A stretch of DNA of 64,000 nt from Nissabacter sp. SGAir0207 (GTDB lineage Bacteria; Pseudomonadota; Gammaproteobacteria; Enterobacterales; Enterobacteriaceae), in the NCBI RefSeq assembly GCF_005491205.1, contig NZ_CP028035.1, positions 1 to 64,000 on the forward strand. Reading direction: 5' to 3'. This document shows positions 10,148 to 19,291 of the stretch, piece after piece (the stretch's first letter is position 1; each line of letters begins with the position of its first letter). A model generated the notes under the pieces. The model worked only from the letters and a program-made list of their open reading frames with translations. It was not told where the DNA came from and ran no database searches. Made by a program: the position numbers and the translations under genes.

Positions 10148-10558
10148 ATGCGCAATTTTGATCTTGCCCCACTTTACCGTTCCGCGATTGGTTTTGATCG
10201 CCTGTTTAATCTGATCGAATCTGGCCAGAATCAGGGGAATGGTTACCCTCCCTACAATGTCGAGCTGGTGGATGAAAACCACTACCGCATTGCCATTGCC
10301 GTGGCAGGCTTTGCTGAGGCAGAGCTGGAGATCACCGCCCACGACAACCTGTTGCTGGTGAAGGGCGCGCGTGCCAACCCGCCGGCAGAACGCACCTATT
10401 TATATCAGGGCATCGCCGAGCGTAATTTTGAACGCAAATTCCAACTCGCTGAACATATTCAGGTAAAAGGCGCACAGCTAAAAAACGGCCTGCTGTTCAT
10501 CGATCTGGAACGCATTGTACCTGAAACCCTGAAACCCCGGCGCATTGAAATTAAATAA
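10148..10558 (+). CDS. ibpA: Small heat-shock protein IbpA
   Basis: An alpha-crystallin-type holdase that co-binds aggregating proteins with IbpB for later disaggregation by ClpB/DnaK. 136 residues: a short N-terminal arm ([20 protein letters not shown]), the beta-sandwich alpha-crystallin domain (about 35-120) with the AxxxNGLLxI motif as KNGLLFIDL, and an IEI-type C-terminal anchor (RRIEIK). The sequence is close to E. coli IbpA throughout. It is under a sigma-32-type promoter and a thermometer hairpin. Confidence 0.98.
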   Translation: MRNFDLAPLYRSAIGFDRLFNLIESGQNQGNGYPPYNVELVDENHYRIAIAVAGFAEAELEITAHDNLLLVKGARANPPAERTYLYQGIAERNFERKFQLAEHIQVKGAQLKNGLLFIDLERIVPETLKPRRIEIK

Positions 10559-10717
10559 AGTGTAAACGGGTTCACAGATTTATATCATGCGGTGATTGCA
10601 GTTAATTGAATTATTTTTTAAATAAATAATTTCATCCCGCCGATCGCCGCATTGCCTTAATTATTCCCATAGCCTGCCGTCAGGAGGCTGCCCGGTGCCA
10701 CGCACTGGGAAAATAAT

Positions 10718-10735
10718 CTCGCTTCATAGAAGGAG
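10718..10735 (+). promoter_or_regulatory. Second ROSE-like hairpin before ibpB
   Basis: CTC (10718-10720) and CTT (10722-10724) pair with GAG (10733-10735) and AAG (10730-10732), again with a single bulged G (10721) and a 5-nt loop, sequestering AAGGAG 7 nt before the ibpB ATG. The topology matches the ibpA hairpin exactly although the paired bases differ, which suggests selection on structure. The 184-nt ibpA-ibpB spacer is otherwise AT-rich. Confidence 0.65.
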
Positions 10736-10742
10736 TTTACTT

Positions 10743-11180
10743 ATGCGTAACTACGATCTCTCCCCATTACTGCGTCAGTGGATTGGTTTCGACAAATTGG
10801 CCAGCTCAATGGCCGGGGATGCCCAAGGCTTCCCGCCCTATAACATCGAAAAGAGCGATGACAACCACTACCGCATTACGCTGGCACTCGCCGGTTACCA
10901 ACAGGATGACCTGGATATCGAGGTCGAAGGGCCACGCCTGACCGTGCGCGGCAAACCCGCGCCGACCGAGAAAGAGGTGCAGTACTTGCACCAAGGGCTG
11001 GTGTTCAAGGAGTTCAGCCTCAGCTTCACGCTGGCCGAGCACTTGCAGGTCACGCAGGCGGCCTTCACCAATGGGTTGCTGCACATCGATCTGGTGCGCG
11101 AAGTGCCAGCTGAATTGCAGCCGCAGCGCATCGCCATCGGCAACCAGCAGAGCCGCCCGGCACTGGAAAATCAGGCCTAA
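10743..11180 (+). CDS. ibpB: Small heat-shock protein IbpB
   Basis: 145-residue partner of IbpA. The start at ATG 10743 ([20 protein letters not shown]) matches the family and has AAGGAG 7 nt upstream; an in-frame extension back to 10695 is not conserved. The alpha-crystallin domain spans about 35-120 with TNGLLHIDL, and the C-terminus carries an RIAI anchor. IbpB improves the release of substrates from IbpA assemblies (family knowledge). It may have its own promoter in the 184-nt spacer; I could not define one. Confidence 0.98.
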   Translation: MRNYDLSPLLRQWIGFDKLASSMAGDAQGFPPYNIEKSDDNHYRITLALAGYQQDDLDIEVEGPRLTVRGKPAPTEKEVQYLHQGLVFKEFSLSFTLAEHLQVTQAAFTNGLLHIDLVREVPAELQPQRIAIGNQQSRPALENQA

Positions 11181-11191
11181 TCGGGTGAGAT

Positions 11192-11226
11192 AAAAAAGGG
11201 GGAACCAGTTGGTTCCCCCTTTTTTT
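11192..11226. terminator. Bidirectional terminator, ibpB / avtA
   Basis: GGGGGAACC (11198-11206) / GGTTCCCCC (11211-11219) with six A before and seven T after. It serves the two convergent genes. Confidence 0.92.
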
Positions 11227-11237
11227 ATGGCGAGCGA

Positions 11238-12488
11238 TCAGGCTTCTGCCCAAGCGCGCTCCACCTCTTCCGCCAGGATGGCGACGCCGCGCTCAATCAC
11301 CTCAGGGTCAGGCACATAGTTCATGCGCATACACTGGTGGGCGTGCGGCCACTCTTCGTTAAGGCCGGTAAAGAAGTAGTTGCCCGGCACCATCAGCACG
11401 CCGCGCTGCTTCAGGCGCTGATAGAGGGTTTCGGTGGTGATCGGCAGATCCTTGAACCACAGCCAGAGGAAAATCGCCCCTTCTGGCTTATGGATCAGGC
11501 AACGCTCCTCTGGCAGGTAGCGGCGCAGGATCTCAATGGTGTGGTGCACGCGCTGGTAGTAGAACGGGCGGATCACCGTCTCCGAGAGGCGCAGCAGGTC
11601 GCCGCGCGCGATCATCTCGGTGGCGATGGCTGGGCCGATGCCGCCGGGCGCCAAACTGATGATACCGTTCATGTTGCTGATGGCGGTGATCACCTTCTCA
11701 TCTGCCACCACGATGCCGCAGCGCGCGCCCGGCAGGCCGAGTTTCGACAGGCTCATGCAGAGGATGGTGTTGGCGTTCCACAGCGGCTTCGCCTCGCTGA
11801 AGATGATGCCGGGGAACGGCACGCCATAGGCGTTGTCGATCAGCAGCGGCACGTCATGCGCCTGCGCCAGCGCGTCGAGGCGCTCCAGCTCATCATCGGT
11901 CAGCACGTTGCCGGTTGGGTTGGTGGGCCGCGACACGCAAATCACGCCAATGTCGTCGGTGATCTTTAGCTGGTCAAAATCGACGTGGTATTTGAACAGG
12001 CCACCCGGCAGCGACTCAATCGCGGGCTTGGTGGAGACAAACAGATCCTCGTCCAGCCCGGCGTCAGCGTAGCCCAGATACTCCGGCGCGAGCGGGAACA
12101 GCACGCGGCTCATGGAGCCGTCGGCGCGCTTGCCAGCGAACAGGTTGAACAGGTAGAAGAAGGCGCTCTGGCTGCCGTTGGTCAGGGCGATGTTTTTCGG
12201 CGAGATGTCCCAGCCCTGCTCATCGCGCAGCATGGTCGCCAGCGCCCGCAGCAGCGCGTCTTTGCCCTGTGGGCCATCATAGTTGCACAGGGATTCGCTC
12301 AGTTTGCCTTGTGCCAGCATCTCCTCAAACAACTGCTGGAAATAGGCTTGCATCTCCGGGATCTGCGCCGGGTTCCCGCCGCCCAACATCACGGCGCCGG
12401 GTGTACGCAGACCCTCGTTCATGTCGCCCATCAGGCGGGTGATGCCGGAGAAACGGGTAAATTTTTCGCCAAAACGTGAAAACTTCAT
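11238..12488 (-). CDS. avtA: Valine-pyruvate aminotransferase AvtA
   Basis: A PLP-dependent class I/II aminotransferase (transaminase C) that interconverts 2-oxoisovalerate plus alanine with valine plus pyruvate. 416 residues, one fewer than E. coli. The cofactor motifs are visible: SRPTNPTGN near 186-194, DNAYG at 218-222, and the Schiff-base lysine in SLSKLGLPGAR (Lys249). It lies 104 nt downstream of malS on the same strand, the malS-avtA order of E. coli. There is no strong Shine-Dalgarno before the ATG. Confidence 0.97.
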   Translation of the reverse strand: MKFSRFGEKFTRFSGITRLMGDMNEGLRTPGAVMLGGGNPAQIPEMQAYFQQLFEEMLAQGKLSESLCNYDGPQGKDALLRALATMLRDEQGWDISPKNIALTNGSQSAFFYLFNLFAGKRADGSMSRVLFPLAPEYLGYADAGLDEDLFVSTKPAIESLPGGLFKYHVDFDQLKITDDIGVICVSRPTNPTGNVLTDDELERLDALAQAHDVPLLIDNAYGVPFPGIIFSEAKPLWNANTILCMSLSKLGLPGARCGIVVADEKVITAISNMNGIISLAPGGIGPAIATEMIARGDLLRLSETVIRPFYYQRVHHTIEILRRYLPEERCLIHKPEGAIFLWLWFKDLPITTETLYQRLKQRGVLMVPGNYFFTGLNEEWPHAHQCMRMNYVPDPEVIERGVAILAEEVERAWAEA

Positions 12489-12592
12489 ACAATGCTAATC
12501 AGTTGTTATCGGTGTGTGGTCATTCACCTTAACGCTACTGGCAGGCGGGCGCAATCCATCCACCACCTGCACCGCCCGCTTGATGAAAAATT

Positions 12593-14662
12593 TTACTCAA
12601 CCGGGTTGCCGGCCCACACCACCATCACCCGATCTGACTGCCATTGGCGGCTGAACGCCACATACTCCGGCTGGGTAAACGTTTGCTGGCGACCGGCTCC
12701 CACCGCCGGGTGGCGGGCGCGGAACTGGGCCAGCGTCTGCCAGTGCGCCAGCAGCGCCGCGTGTGCTGGCTCGGCCAAATCCTGCCAGTTCATCGACGAT
12801 CGCGTGCCCTGCAGCGGGTCTGAGCCGGTCGGGCCGAAGGGGCGGCCGCTCTCATCGCCGTAGTAGATCTGCACCGCGCCGGGGGCGAGCAGCAGCAGGT
12901 CGGCGGCGCGTTGCTGCTTATGCAGGTCGCGGCCAGCGTCCGTCTGGAAAAACAGCCGGGTATCGTGGGAGGAGAGGTAACTCAACACGTTGAAATCCTG
13001 CAACTTGTCGGCCATCTGCTGGTAAACCGGGGCGATCTGCGCGAAACAGCCGAGCGCCTGCGCCGCCTGATCCTGAAAATCAAAATTGATCATCGCATCG
13101 AAGCCATGCTGGTAGTAGTCGCTCTTCAGCACGCCATGCCCCCACGCCTCGCCGGTCATCCAGAAGGGGCCATCATCCGGCGACTCGCCGGGGTGCGCCG
13201 CCTTCCACGCCGCCAGCGCCGCGCTGGCCTGCTGCTTGAGCTGGGCCAGCGTTGCCTTATCGACATGCTTGGCGGTATCCACGCGGAAGCCGTCGATGCC
13301 GTATTGCCGCACCCAGTCGCTCAGCCAGTAGGTCAGATAGTCACGCGGCGTCGCGTCGGGCAGGGCGCGGGCGGCGGTGTCGGGCTTGTGGCGATAGAAC
13401 ACCGGCAACCCAACCGGCGTGCCGGACTCGGTTTTCACATCTGGCAGGAACGCCAGCGACATAGTCTGGTCATCGAAGCCGGGGCTGTCATAGTCGCCGA
13501 TGTCCGTGCGGATCCACCCCTTGCCCCACCAGTTGTCCCAGGCGGCGCGGTCGCTGAAGTTGATGTAGTCGTTGAAACTGTGCCAGTTCTGCCCCGGCCC
13601 CGGCTGCCAGTCGCCCCACTGTTTGCCGAGGGTCTTCTCGATCTCCTCGCCCTTCAGGTAGAGCGCGCCGAACTGGAACTGCTGCATGTCCGCCAGCGTG
13701 GCGTAGCCGGTGTGGTTCACCACCACATCAAACAGGATGCGGATGCCGCGCCGGTGCGCCTCCGTCACCAATCGGCGCAGATCCTCGCCATCGCCCATAT
13801 TGGCGTCGAGCCGCGTCCAGTCGAGGGTGTAGTAGCCGTGGTAGGCGTAGTGCGGGAAGTCGCCCTTGGTGCCGCCACCGACCCAGCCGTGGATCTGCTC
13901 CAACGGCGAGCTGATCCACAGGGCGTTGACGCCAAGCTGTTGCAGGTAGTCCAGCTTTTGCGTCAACCCGGCCAGATCGCCGCCGTGGAAGGTGCCGATC
14001 TCCTGCTGGTTATCCGAGCGGCGGCCGTAGCTGTGATCGTTATCCGGGTTGCCATTCACATAGCGATCGGTCAGCACGAAGTAGAGGGTGGCGTTATGCC
14101 AGTTGAAGGGCTGCGCCGCGGCCGGTTGCGCCGGTTCCAGCAACAGCAGCCCGCCGCTGTTGGCAGCCGGGCGCAGGGTAACGCGGCCTTGGGTGACGGT
14201 GGCGGTCTGGCCGGAGTAGGCGTCGCGCACCTGCTCGCCCTCACGGAACAGCCCCTGCACCGCCACCGAGATCGGCTGGCCGCTGTCGCGCGGGCAGGTG
14301 GCGACCGGCTGCACCGCGGCGGCTGGCGGCGTCTCCAGCGTCAGGCGCAGTGTCGGGGTGCCGCTGCGGGTATCGATCTGCACCTGATACCGGCCCTCGC
14401 GGAACAGCCGCCAGCCAGCGGCGGGCTGGGTGCCGCAGGGCTGCAAGGAGAGCGTCTGGTTCAGCTTCACCGCCCCGATTGGTTGCCAGCACTGACCATC
14501 CTGCGCAAGCTGCAACGGGCGCTGGCCCTTCGCCAGCGTCGTCTGGCTGGTGAACAGCCCGGCGGGTTGCTCCTCAAAGGGCGGGAAACCGGGCAGGCTC
14601 CAGTTCGCGGTGGCGGCCAGCGGCAACAGGGCGGCGGCAAGGGCAAAGGGCGTGGCGTTCAT
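12593..14662 (-). CDS. malS: Periplasmic alpha-amylase MalS
   Basis: A GH13 amylase that cleaves maltodextrins in the periplasm, mainly releasing maltohexaose for uptake. 689 residues, slightly longer than E. coli MalS. A signal peptide covers about 1-19 (cleavage after ATA-N is plausible). The catalytic regions are DVVVNHTG at 312-319, nucleophile Asp462 in GFRVDTAKH, acid/base Glu505 in MTGEAW and Asp567 in SSHDT. Mature cysteines near 58, 76 and 123 may form disulfides. AAGGA precedes the start. MalT-like boxes lie just upstream. Confidence 0.96.
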   Translation of the reverse strand: MNATPFALAAALLPLAATANWSLPGFPPFEEQPAGLFTSQTTLAKGQRPLQLAQDGQCWQPIGAVKLNQTLSLQPCGTQPAAGWRLFREGRYQVQIDTRSGTPTLRLTLETPPAAAVQPVATCPRDSGQPISVAVQGLFREGEQVRDAYSGQTATVTQGRVTLRPAANSGGLLLLEPAQPAAAQPFNWHNATLYFVLTDRYVNGNPDNDHSYGRRSDNQQEIGTFHGGDLAGLTQKLDYLQQLGVNALWISSPLEQIHGWVGGGTKGDFPHYAYHGYYTLDWTRLDANMGDGEDLRRLVTEAHRRGIRILFDVVVNHTGYATLADMQQFQFGALYLKGEEIEKTLGKQWGDWQPGPGQNWHSFNDYINFSDRAAWDNWWGKGWIRTDIGDYDSPGFDDQTMSLAFLPDVKTESGTPVGLPVFYRHKPDTAARALPDATPRDYLTYWLSDWVRQYGIDGFRVDTAKHVDKATLAQLKQQASAALAAWKAAHPGESPDDGPFWMTGEAWGHGVLKSDYYQHGFDAMINFDFQDQAAQALGCFAQIAPVYQQMADKLQDFNVLSYLSSHDTRLFFQTDAGRDLHKQQRAADLLLLAPGAVQIYYGDESGRPFGPTGSDPLQGTRSSMNWQDLAEPAHAALLAHWQTLAQFRARHPAVGAGRQQTFTQPEYVAFSRQWQSDRVMVVWAGNPVE

Positions 14663-14716
14663 GGCAATCCTTGGTGATGGAGTACCCTGACAGTGTGCGC
14701 GCTGGGCGAAAAAATG

Positions 14717-14760
14717 CCTCCTCCCCGGCCAACAAGCGGGGCGGAGGAGCGGGGCGGAGG
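14717..14760 (-). promoter_or_regulatory. MalT-like boxes upstream of malS
   Basis: GGGGAGGAGG on the minus strand (14726-14717) is a perfect match to the MalT consensus GGGGA(T/G)GAGG. On the plus strand, GGGGCGGAGG occurs at 14738-14747 and 14751-14760, a direct repeat with 13-bp period and one mismatch each. The paired arrangement fits maltotriose activation of malS. The G-rich context makes chance matches possible. Confidence 0.55.
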
Positions 14761-14771
14761 AGAGGGGGAAG

Positions 14772-14791
14772 GGGCGCGGCGAACCGCGCCC
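14772..14791. other. GC hairpin downstream of kguD
   Basis: GGGCGCGG (14772-14779) / CCGCGCCC (14784-14791) with a 4-nt loop, 7 nt past the kguD stop. There is no T-run, so it may act as a mRNA 3'-end stabiliser rather than an intrinsic terminator. Confidence 0.5.
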
Positions 14792-14798
14792 GCAGGGA

Positions 14799-15776
14799 TT
14801 ACTTCTTCAGCACGTCCGGGTTGACGCAGAACTCTTTCACCTCGCCGGTCAGCGCGGCGATCAGGTTGTCCACGGCGCAGGCTTCCATGCCGTAGCGCGT
14901 CTCGTGGGTGGCGGAGCCGATGTGCGGCAGCGCCACCACGTTTGGCATTTTCAGCAGCGGCGAGGTCTCCGGCAGTGGCTCCTGCTCAAACACATCCAGC
15001 CCGGCGGCGTGGATCACGCCCTGTTGCAGCGCCTCAATCAACGCCTCCTCATCCACCACCGGCCCACGGCCCGCGTTGATCAGGATGGCGCTGGACTTCA
15101 TCTTCGCCAGCTGCTCGCGGCCAATCATGTGGAAGGTCTCATCGGTGTGCGGCAGGCTGATGCAGAGGAAATCACACTCCGCCAGCAGGGTATCGAGATC
15201 GCAACGGCGGGCGTTGAAGCTGTTCTCCGCCTCGGCGTGCTGGCGGCGCGCGGTGTAGAGGATCGGCATGTCAAAGCCGAGGTGGGCGCGCTTTGCCAGC
15301 GCCAAACCGATGCGGCCCATGCCAAGGATGCCCATCGTCTTGTGGTGCACGTCCACGCCGAACCAGTCCGCGCCGATGCTGCGCGTCCACTCGCCTGCCT
15401 TGACGCGCTCCGCCACTTCCACCACGCGGCGGGCGGTGGAGAGCATCAGCGCCATCATGGTATCAGCGACGGTATCGGTCAGCACGGTCGGGGTGTGCAT
15501 CAGCGGGATGCCACGGCGCGTCAGTTCTTCGACGTCGAAATTGTCAAAGCCCACCGACACCGTCGAGACACCGCGCAGACGCGGGGCGTGGTCGAGCAGC
15601 GCCTTGTCCACTTTGCCGCCGGAGCCGATCAGGCCCTCCGCCTGTTGCAGGGCGTCGAGGATTTGCGGGCGCGTGGTCTCATTCAGGCCGTTGAACTCCT
15701 GCACGTTGAAGTGCTGGTCAAGGCGTTGGCGCAGATCGGCAGGCATTTTTTTGTACAGTACGATGGATGGCTTCAT
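14799..15776 (-). CDS. kguD: 2-ketogluconate-6-phosphate / 2-ketoacid reductase (KguD/GhrB family)
   Basis: A D-isomer-specific 2-hydroxyacid dehydrogenase of 325 residues. The dinucleotide motif is GMGRIG at 152-157 and the catalytic triad is Arg237 (NAGRGP), Glu266 and His285 (LPHIGS). By sequence alone it is a GhrB (YiaE/TkrA) orthologue, which reduces glyoxylate, hydroxypyruvate and 2-keto-aldonates. Placed at the end of a kguE-kguK-kguT series, its likely substrate is 2-keto-6-phosphogluconate, giving 6-phosphogluconate. It is separated from kguT by 115 nt holding a long inverted repeat. Cytoplasmic. Confidence 0.88.
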   Translation of the reverse strand: MKPSIVLYKKMPADLRQRLDQHFNVQEFNGLNETTRPQILDALQQAEGLIGSGGKVDKALLDHAPRLRGVSTVSVGFDNFDVEELTRRGIPLMHTPTVLTDTVADTMMALMLSTARRVVEVAERVKAGEWTRSIGADWFGVDVHHKTMGILGMGRIGLALAKRAHLGFDMPILYTARRQHAEAENSFNARRCDLDTLLAECDFLCISLPHTDETFHMIGREQLAKMKSSAILINAGRGPVVDEEALIEALQQGVIHAAGLDVFEQEPLPETSPLLKMPNVVALPHIGSATHETRYGMEACAVDNLIAALTGEVKEFCVNPDVLKK

Positions 15777-15825
15777 TGCACACTCCGGTGAAATAGGGGG
15801 TTCAAGGGGATAGGTGAAAATAGCA

Positions 15826-15877
15826 CAGCCTCCGCACGGGGCGATTGGGCAGGAGCCACAATGCGGTGCGGAGGCTG
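15826..15877 (-). other. 12-bp inverted repeat between kguT and kguD
   Basis: CAGCCTCCGCAC (15826-15837) and GTGCGGAGGCTG (15866-15877) are perfect arms separated by 28 nt. On the mRNA this is an intercistronic hairpin. It could uncouple kguD expression from the upstream genes by processing or partial termination, or be the remnant of a binding site. No T-run of terminator quality follows. Confidence 0.6.
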
Positions 15878-15891
15878 AAAATTAAGATTAA

Positions 15892-17160
15892 TCAGGCTGC
15901 CTGTGGTCGCGATTGCCTGGCAGCCGGCTTGACGACCAGCGTCAGCAGCACAGAGACCAGCAGCGCCACCGCCATGAACATGTAGGAGGCAGCCGGGGTG
16001 CCGGTCGCGCCGTTCAGGTAGCCGACGAACCAGGAGCCGAAGAAGGAGCCGAGCGCGCCCATACTGTTGATCAGCGCCATCGCGCCGCCCGCCACGTTAC
16101 GCGGCAGCATCTCCGGGATGATGGCGAAGAACGGCCCGTAAGGGGCGTACATCGCCGCGCCCGCCACCACCAGCAGGCCATAGGAGACCCAGAAGTGGTT
16201 GGCACCGACCAGATAGGAGCCGAGGAACGCCAGCGCGCCTATCAGCAGCAGCGGCCAGACAAACAGCTTGCGGTTCTGCATCTTGTCCGAGAGCCAGGAG
16301 ACCACGATCATCGCCACGGTGGCGGCCAGATATGGCCCGGCAGAGAGCCAGCCAGCCTCAACCATGCCCATCTCCATGCCGCTGCGCAGGATGGAGGGCA
16401 GCCACAGCACGAAGCCATAGACACCGATGCTCCAGGCGAAATATTGGATGCAGAGCAGAATCACGTTGCGCGAGCGGAAGGCCTCACCGTAGTTGCGCAC
16501 CGCCTTGATGCCCTCCTGCTCCTTCTGCAATTGCGCTTCGAGCGCCGCTTTTTCCTCATTGCTCAGCCACTTGGCCTGTGCCGGTTTGTCTTTCACCAGC
16601 ACCCACCAGCAGAAGGCCCAGATCACCGCCGGGATGCCCTCGATGATAAACATCTCGCGCCAGCCGAAGGCGTGGATCAGGTAGCCAGAGACCACCGACA
16701 TCCACAGCACGGTGACCGGGTTGCCGAGGATCAGGAAGGTGTTGGCGCGTGAGCGCTCAGACTTGGTAAACCAGTTGCTGATGTAGATCAGCATCGCTGG
16801 CATCACCGCCGCTTCCACCACGCCCAAGATAAAGCGGATGGCGGCCAGCATCGGGATGTTGCTCACCACGCCGGTCAGGGAGGCGCAGCCGCCCCAGACA
16901 ATCAGCGACCAGAAGATCAGCTTCTTGACGCTGCGGCGCTCGGCGTAGATGGCGCCGGGAATCTGGAAGAAGAAGTAGCCGAGGAAGAACAGCGCGCCCA
17001 GCAGGGAGGAGATCCCCTTGGTGACGCCCAGATCCTCGTTGATGCCAGCAGCCGACGCAAAGCTGAAGTTGGCCCGGTCGAGATAGGCCAGGCTGTAGGT
17101 GATAAACACGATCGGCATGATGTACCACCAGCGTTTGGCGGCGAGTTTGGCTTCGTTCAT
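15892..17160 (-). CDS. kguT: MFS transporter, likely 2-ketogluconate (KguT)
   Basis: A 422-residue 12-helix carrier of the anion:cation symporter group, related to the proton-coupled 2-ketogluconate transporters of Pseudomonas. The first helix region holds TYSLAYLDRANF, typical of the group, and a charged loop of about 35 residues near the middle joins helices 6 and 7. I start at ATG 17160 (MNEAKLAAKRWW), which has AAGGATT upstream; an in-frame extension to 17226 lacks support. Substrate is assigned from the neighbours. Confidence 0.85.
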   Translation of the reverse strand: MNEAKLAAKRWWYIMPIVFITYSLAYLDRANFSFASAAGINEDLGVTKGISSLLGALFFLGYFFFQIPGAIYAERRSVKKLIFWSLIVWGGCASLTGVVSNIPMLAAIRFILGVVEAAVMPAMLIYISNWFTKSERSRANTFLILGNPVTVLWMSVVSGYLIHAFGWREMFIIEGIPAVIWAFCWWVLVKDKPAQAKWLSNEEKAALEAQLQKEQEGIKAVRNYGEAFRSRNVILLCIQYFAWSIGVYGFVLWLPSILRSGMEMGMVEAGWLSAGPYLAATVAMIVVSWLSDKMQNRKLFVWPLLLIGALAFLGSYLVGANHFWVSYGLLVVAGAAMYAPYGPFFAIIPEMLPRNVAGGAMALINSMGALGSFFGSWFVGYLNGATGTPAASYMFMAVALLVSVLLTLVVKPAARQSRPQAA

Positions 17161-17273
17161 GTTCGAATCCTTAGTCAGGTCAGAGCGTTCCTGCACCTTG
17201 TTGTAGGGTAGAGGCGGGATGCTCAATTATTGATTGAATACCTGTTATCGGTTAATCCGGTGGATTGGATTAA

Positions 17274-18236
17274 TCATGGCGCATCGCCAAGCTGGTCGCG
17301 CGTCGGCAGGCCCTCACTGTCGCCCACCGCCTGTACCGCCAGGCTGCCAATACGGTTACCACGGCGCACGGCCTGTGCCAGCGGCAGCCCCTCCAGCAGG
17401 GCGCTGATCACGCCGACCGCAAAGCCGTCGCCCGCGCCCACGGTATCCACCACGTTCTCAACGCGGAACGCCGGTACCGCCGCCTGCTCGCCGCTGGCGG
17501 TCTTGTACCAGGCCCCGTCCGCGCCGGTCTTGATGATCACTGCCTTGACGCCCTGTGCCAGATAGAAGTCCGCGATCGCCTCCGGCGTCTGCTCGCCGGT
17601 CAGGATCTGGCCCTCTTTCAGGCCCGGCAGCACCCAGTCCGCCTGGAAGGCCAGCTCATTCAGCGCGCTGACCATCGCCTCGCGGCTCGGCCACAGCACC
17701 GGGCGCAGGTTCGGGTCAAACGAGATGGTCTTGCCCATGCGGCGCATTTCACGCGCGGCATGGCGTGACAGCGCCAGCGACTCCGCCGACAGCGCCGCCG
17801 CCACGCCGCTCAGGTGCAGGTGGCGCGCCGCGCCAAAGTACTCAGGATTGAAATCCGCTGGCGACAGATGGCTGGCCGCCGACCCCTTGCGGAAGTACTC
17901 CACAGTGGGATCGGTTCCATCTAACTGTTTGTCTTTTAACTGAAAACCGGTTGGGTAGCGGTTATCTACCGTCACCTGCCCGGCGTCGATGCCCTCTTTT
18001 TCCAGCTGTTGCAGGGTAAAGCGGCCGAAGGAGTCATCACCGATGCGGCTGGCCCAGCCGACGTTCAGCCCAAGGCGCGCCAGCCCGACGGCGACGTTCA
18101 GTTCCGCACCGGCGATGCGCTTGGTGAAGTGCTCCACCGCGGCCAAATCGCCCGGCTGGTCAGCGACAAACATCGCCATTGCCTCACCAAAGGTCACGGC
18201 GTCCAGCGCGCTCAGGGAAGGGGTTTCAGGTTTCAT
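17274..18236 (-). CDS. kguK: 2-ketogluconate kinase (PfkB family)
   Basis: A 320-residue ribokinase/PfkB-type sugar kinase with the signature DTVGAGDGF at 264-272 (catalytic Asp270) and an N-terminal sugar-binding GAELNVAVGLARLG. Closest in character to 2-dehydro-3-deoxygluconate and 2-ketogluconate kinases. In this cluster it probably makes 2-keto-6-phosphogluconate. Its start is 2 nt from the kguE stop, so they are coupled. An inverted repeat (TTAATCC / GGATTAA, 17252-17273) abuts the stop. Confidence 0.87.
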   Translation of the reverse strand: MKPETPSLSALDAVTFGEAMAMFVADQPGDLAAVEHFTKRIAGAELNVAVGLARLGLNVGWASRIGDDSFGRFTLQQLEKEGIDAGQVTVDNRYPTGFQLKDKQLDGTDPTVEYFRKGSAASHLSPADFNPEYFGAARHLHLSGVAAALSAESLALSRHAAREMRRMGKTISFDPNLRPVLWPSREAMVSALNELAFQADWVLPGLKEGQILTGEQTPEAIADFYLAQGVKAVIIKTGADGAWYKTASGEQAAVPAFRVENVVDTVGAGDGFAVGVISALLEGLPLAQAVRRGNRIGSLAVQAVGDSEGLPTRDQLGDAP

Positions 18237-18238
18237 GA

Positions 18239-18991
18239 TTACTCCGCGCGCAGCAGTTCAACATAGTGGCGGGTCACGGCGATCAGGTCGTCACCCTCCA
18301 ACGGGAATTCAATGCCACGCGGGGCGTGGGCTGGCAGGCGATCCAGCAGCTCGCGCCACTGGCCGTCGCTGTTGTCCAGCGCCACGGCGCACCATTTGCC
18401 CGCGTGGCGGGCGGCGGCCTTCACATGCACATAGGTGACGTGGTCGGCCAGGGTGTCGGCCGCGCGCTGCGGTGCCTGCCCGACCCAGTGCCAGTTGCCC
18501 ATGTCGAAGGTCATGCCGAGCGGCAATCCGGCCTCCGCCGCCGCGCGCAGGAAGGCGCTCATCGGCAGTAGAATGCCGCACTCTGGCGTCTGGTCATTCT
18601 CCACCACCAGCCGCACCGGCTGGGCTTCCAGCAGCGTTTTCAGCGCCGACAGGTCACAGCCAGCGCGGTAGTGGCCGAGGGAGAGTTTCATCACGCGCGC
18701 GCCCAGCTGTTGCGCCTCCAAAAAGAAGCCCTCCAGCCCGGCGTTCACCGCGCCATCCTCGTCAAACAGCGCCTCTGGCACCGAATAGACGCACCCGAGC
18801 TGGTACTGGACAATCTCCTCCGCCAGATGCGGCAGGTCATCCAGCGCCTGCTGGTCCATCAACTCGCGGCGGATCTCGACGCTGTCCGCGCCAGCCTCCG
18901 CAATCACTGGCAGCAGCGCGGCCTGACCGCCCAACTCCCGTACCCGGTCACTGCCGTAGGCGGCGGTGACGACCACAATTTCTCTGCTCAT
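18239..18991 (-). CDS. kguE: KguE-type sugar phosphate isomerase/epimerase
   Basis: A 250-residue TIM-barrel protein of the xylose-isomerase-like / AP endonuclease 2 superfamily, with candidate metal ligands in ADSVEIRRE (Glu), LVVENDQT (Glu), MTFDMGNWH (Asp/His) and the late YVHVK (His). KguE accompanies kguK, kguT and kguD in Pseudomonas 2-ketogluconate operons; its reaction is not settled, and it may isomerise an intermediate. First gene of the operon; GGAAAGAG precedes the ATG, with a PtxS-like operator about 90 nt upstream. Confidence 0.8.
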   Translation of the reverse strand: MSREIVVVTAAYGSDRVRELGGQAALLPVIAEAGADSVEIRRELMDQQALDDLPHLAEEIVQYQLGCVYSVPEALFDEDGAVNAGLEGFFLEAQQLGARVMKLSLGHYRAGCDLSALKTLLEAQPVRLVVENDQTPECGILLPMSAFLRAAAEAGLPLGMTFDMGNWHWVGQAPQRAADTLADHVTYVHVKAAARHAGKWCAVALDNSDGQWRELLDRLPAHAPRGIEFPLEGDDLIAVTRHYVELLRAE

Positions 18992-19069
18992 ACTCTTTCC
19001 TCGTGTGGCGGCGGCTGGCCGCCCTCAACCCTGATGAGCGTCTCGCTCAAAAACTGGCCGTTGATGTTA

Positions 19070-19097
19070 AATATACGTTAGATGGAACCGGTTCCAA
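19070..19097 (-). promoter_or_regulatory. kgu promoter with PtxS-like operator
   Basis: TGGAACCGGTTCCA (19083-19096) is a perfect 14-bp palindrome of LacI/GalR type, close to the Pseudomonas PtxS site (TGAAACCGGTTTCA). It overlaps a putative minus-strand promoter: -35 TTGGAA (19097-19092), 16-bp spacer, -10 TATATT (19075-19070). A repressor bound here would block RNA polymerase. The rest of the 300-nt spacer 18992-19291 shows nothing further. Confidence 0.75.
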
Positions 19098-19291
19098 CGT
19101 GAAGCGGTGAAGTGTCAATTTTCGATCACGGTCACAGAGTTGATAGAATCGGAGCAGAGCGACTGGCATGCAAGCGGAAAGCGGCATCCGGGGGCGAGGT
19201 GGGGGAAAAAGGGGCGAAAAGTGGCGCAGAAAACGCCATGAGTGCTTGATAAATAGCACATCCGGCCTGATGGCCGGATGTGGCAGAAAGG

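Noticed and set aside
14730..14791. G-rich repeats possibly forming a repeat array or G-quadruplex
   Set aside because: Better explained as MalT-like boxes and a terminal hairpin; too short for an array, though a quadruplex cannot be excluded.
17156..17172. TTCGAATCC, resembling a tRNA T-loop
   Set aside because: It is the ribosome-binding region of kguT read on the other strand; no acceptor, D or anticodon stem surrounds it. No other tRNA candidates were seen.
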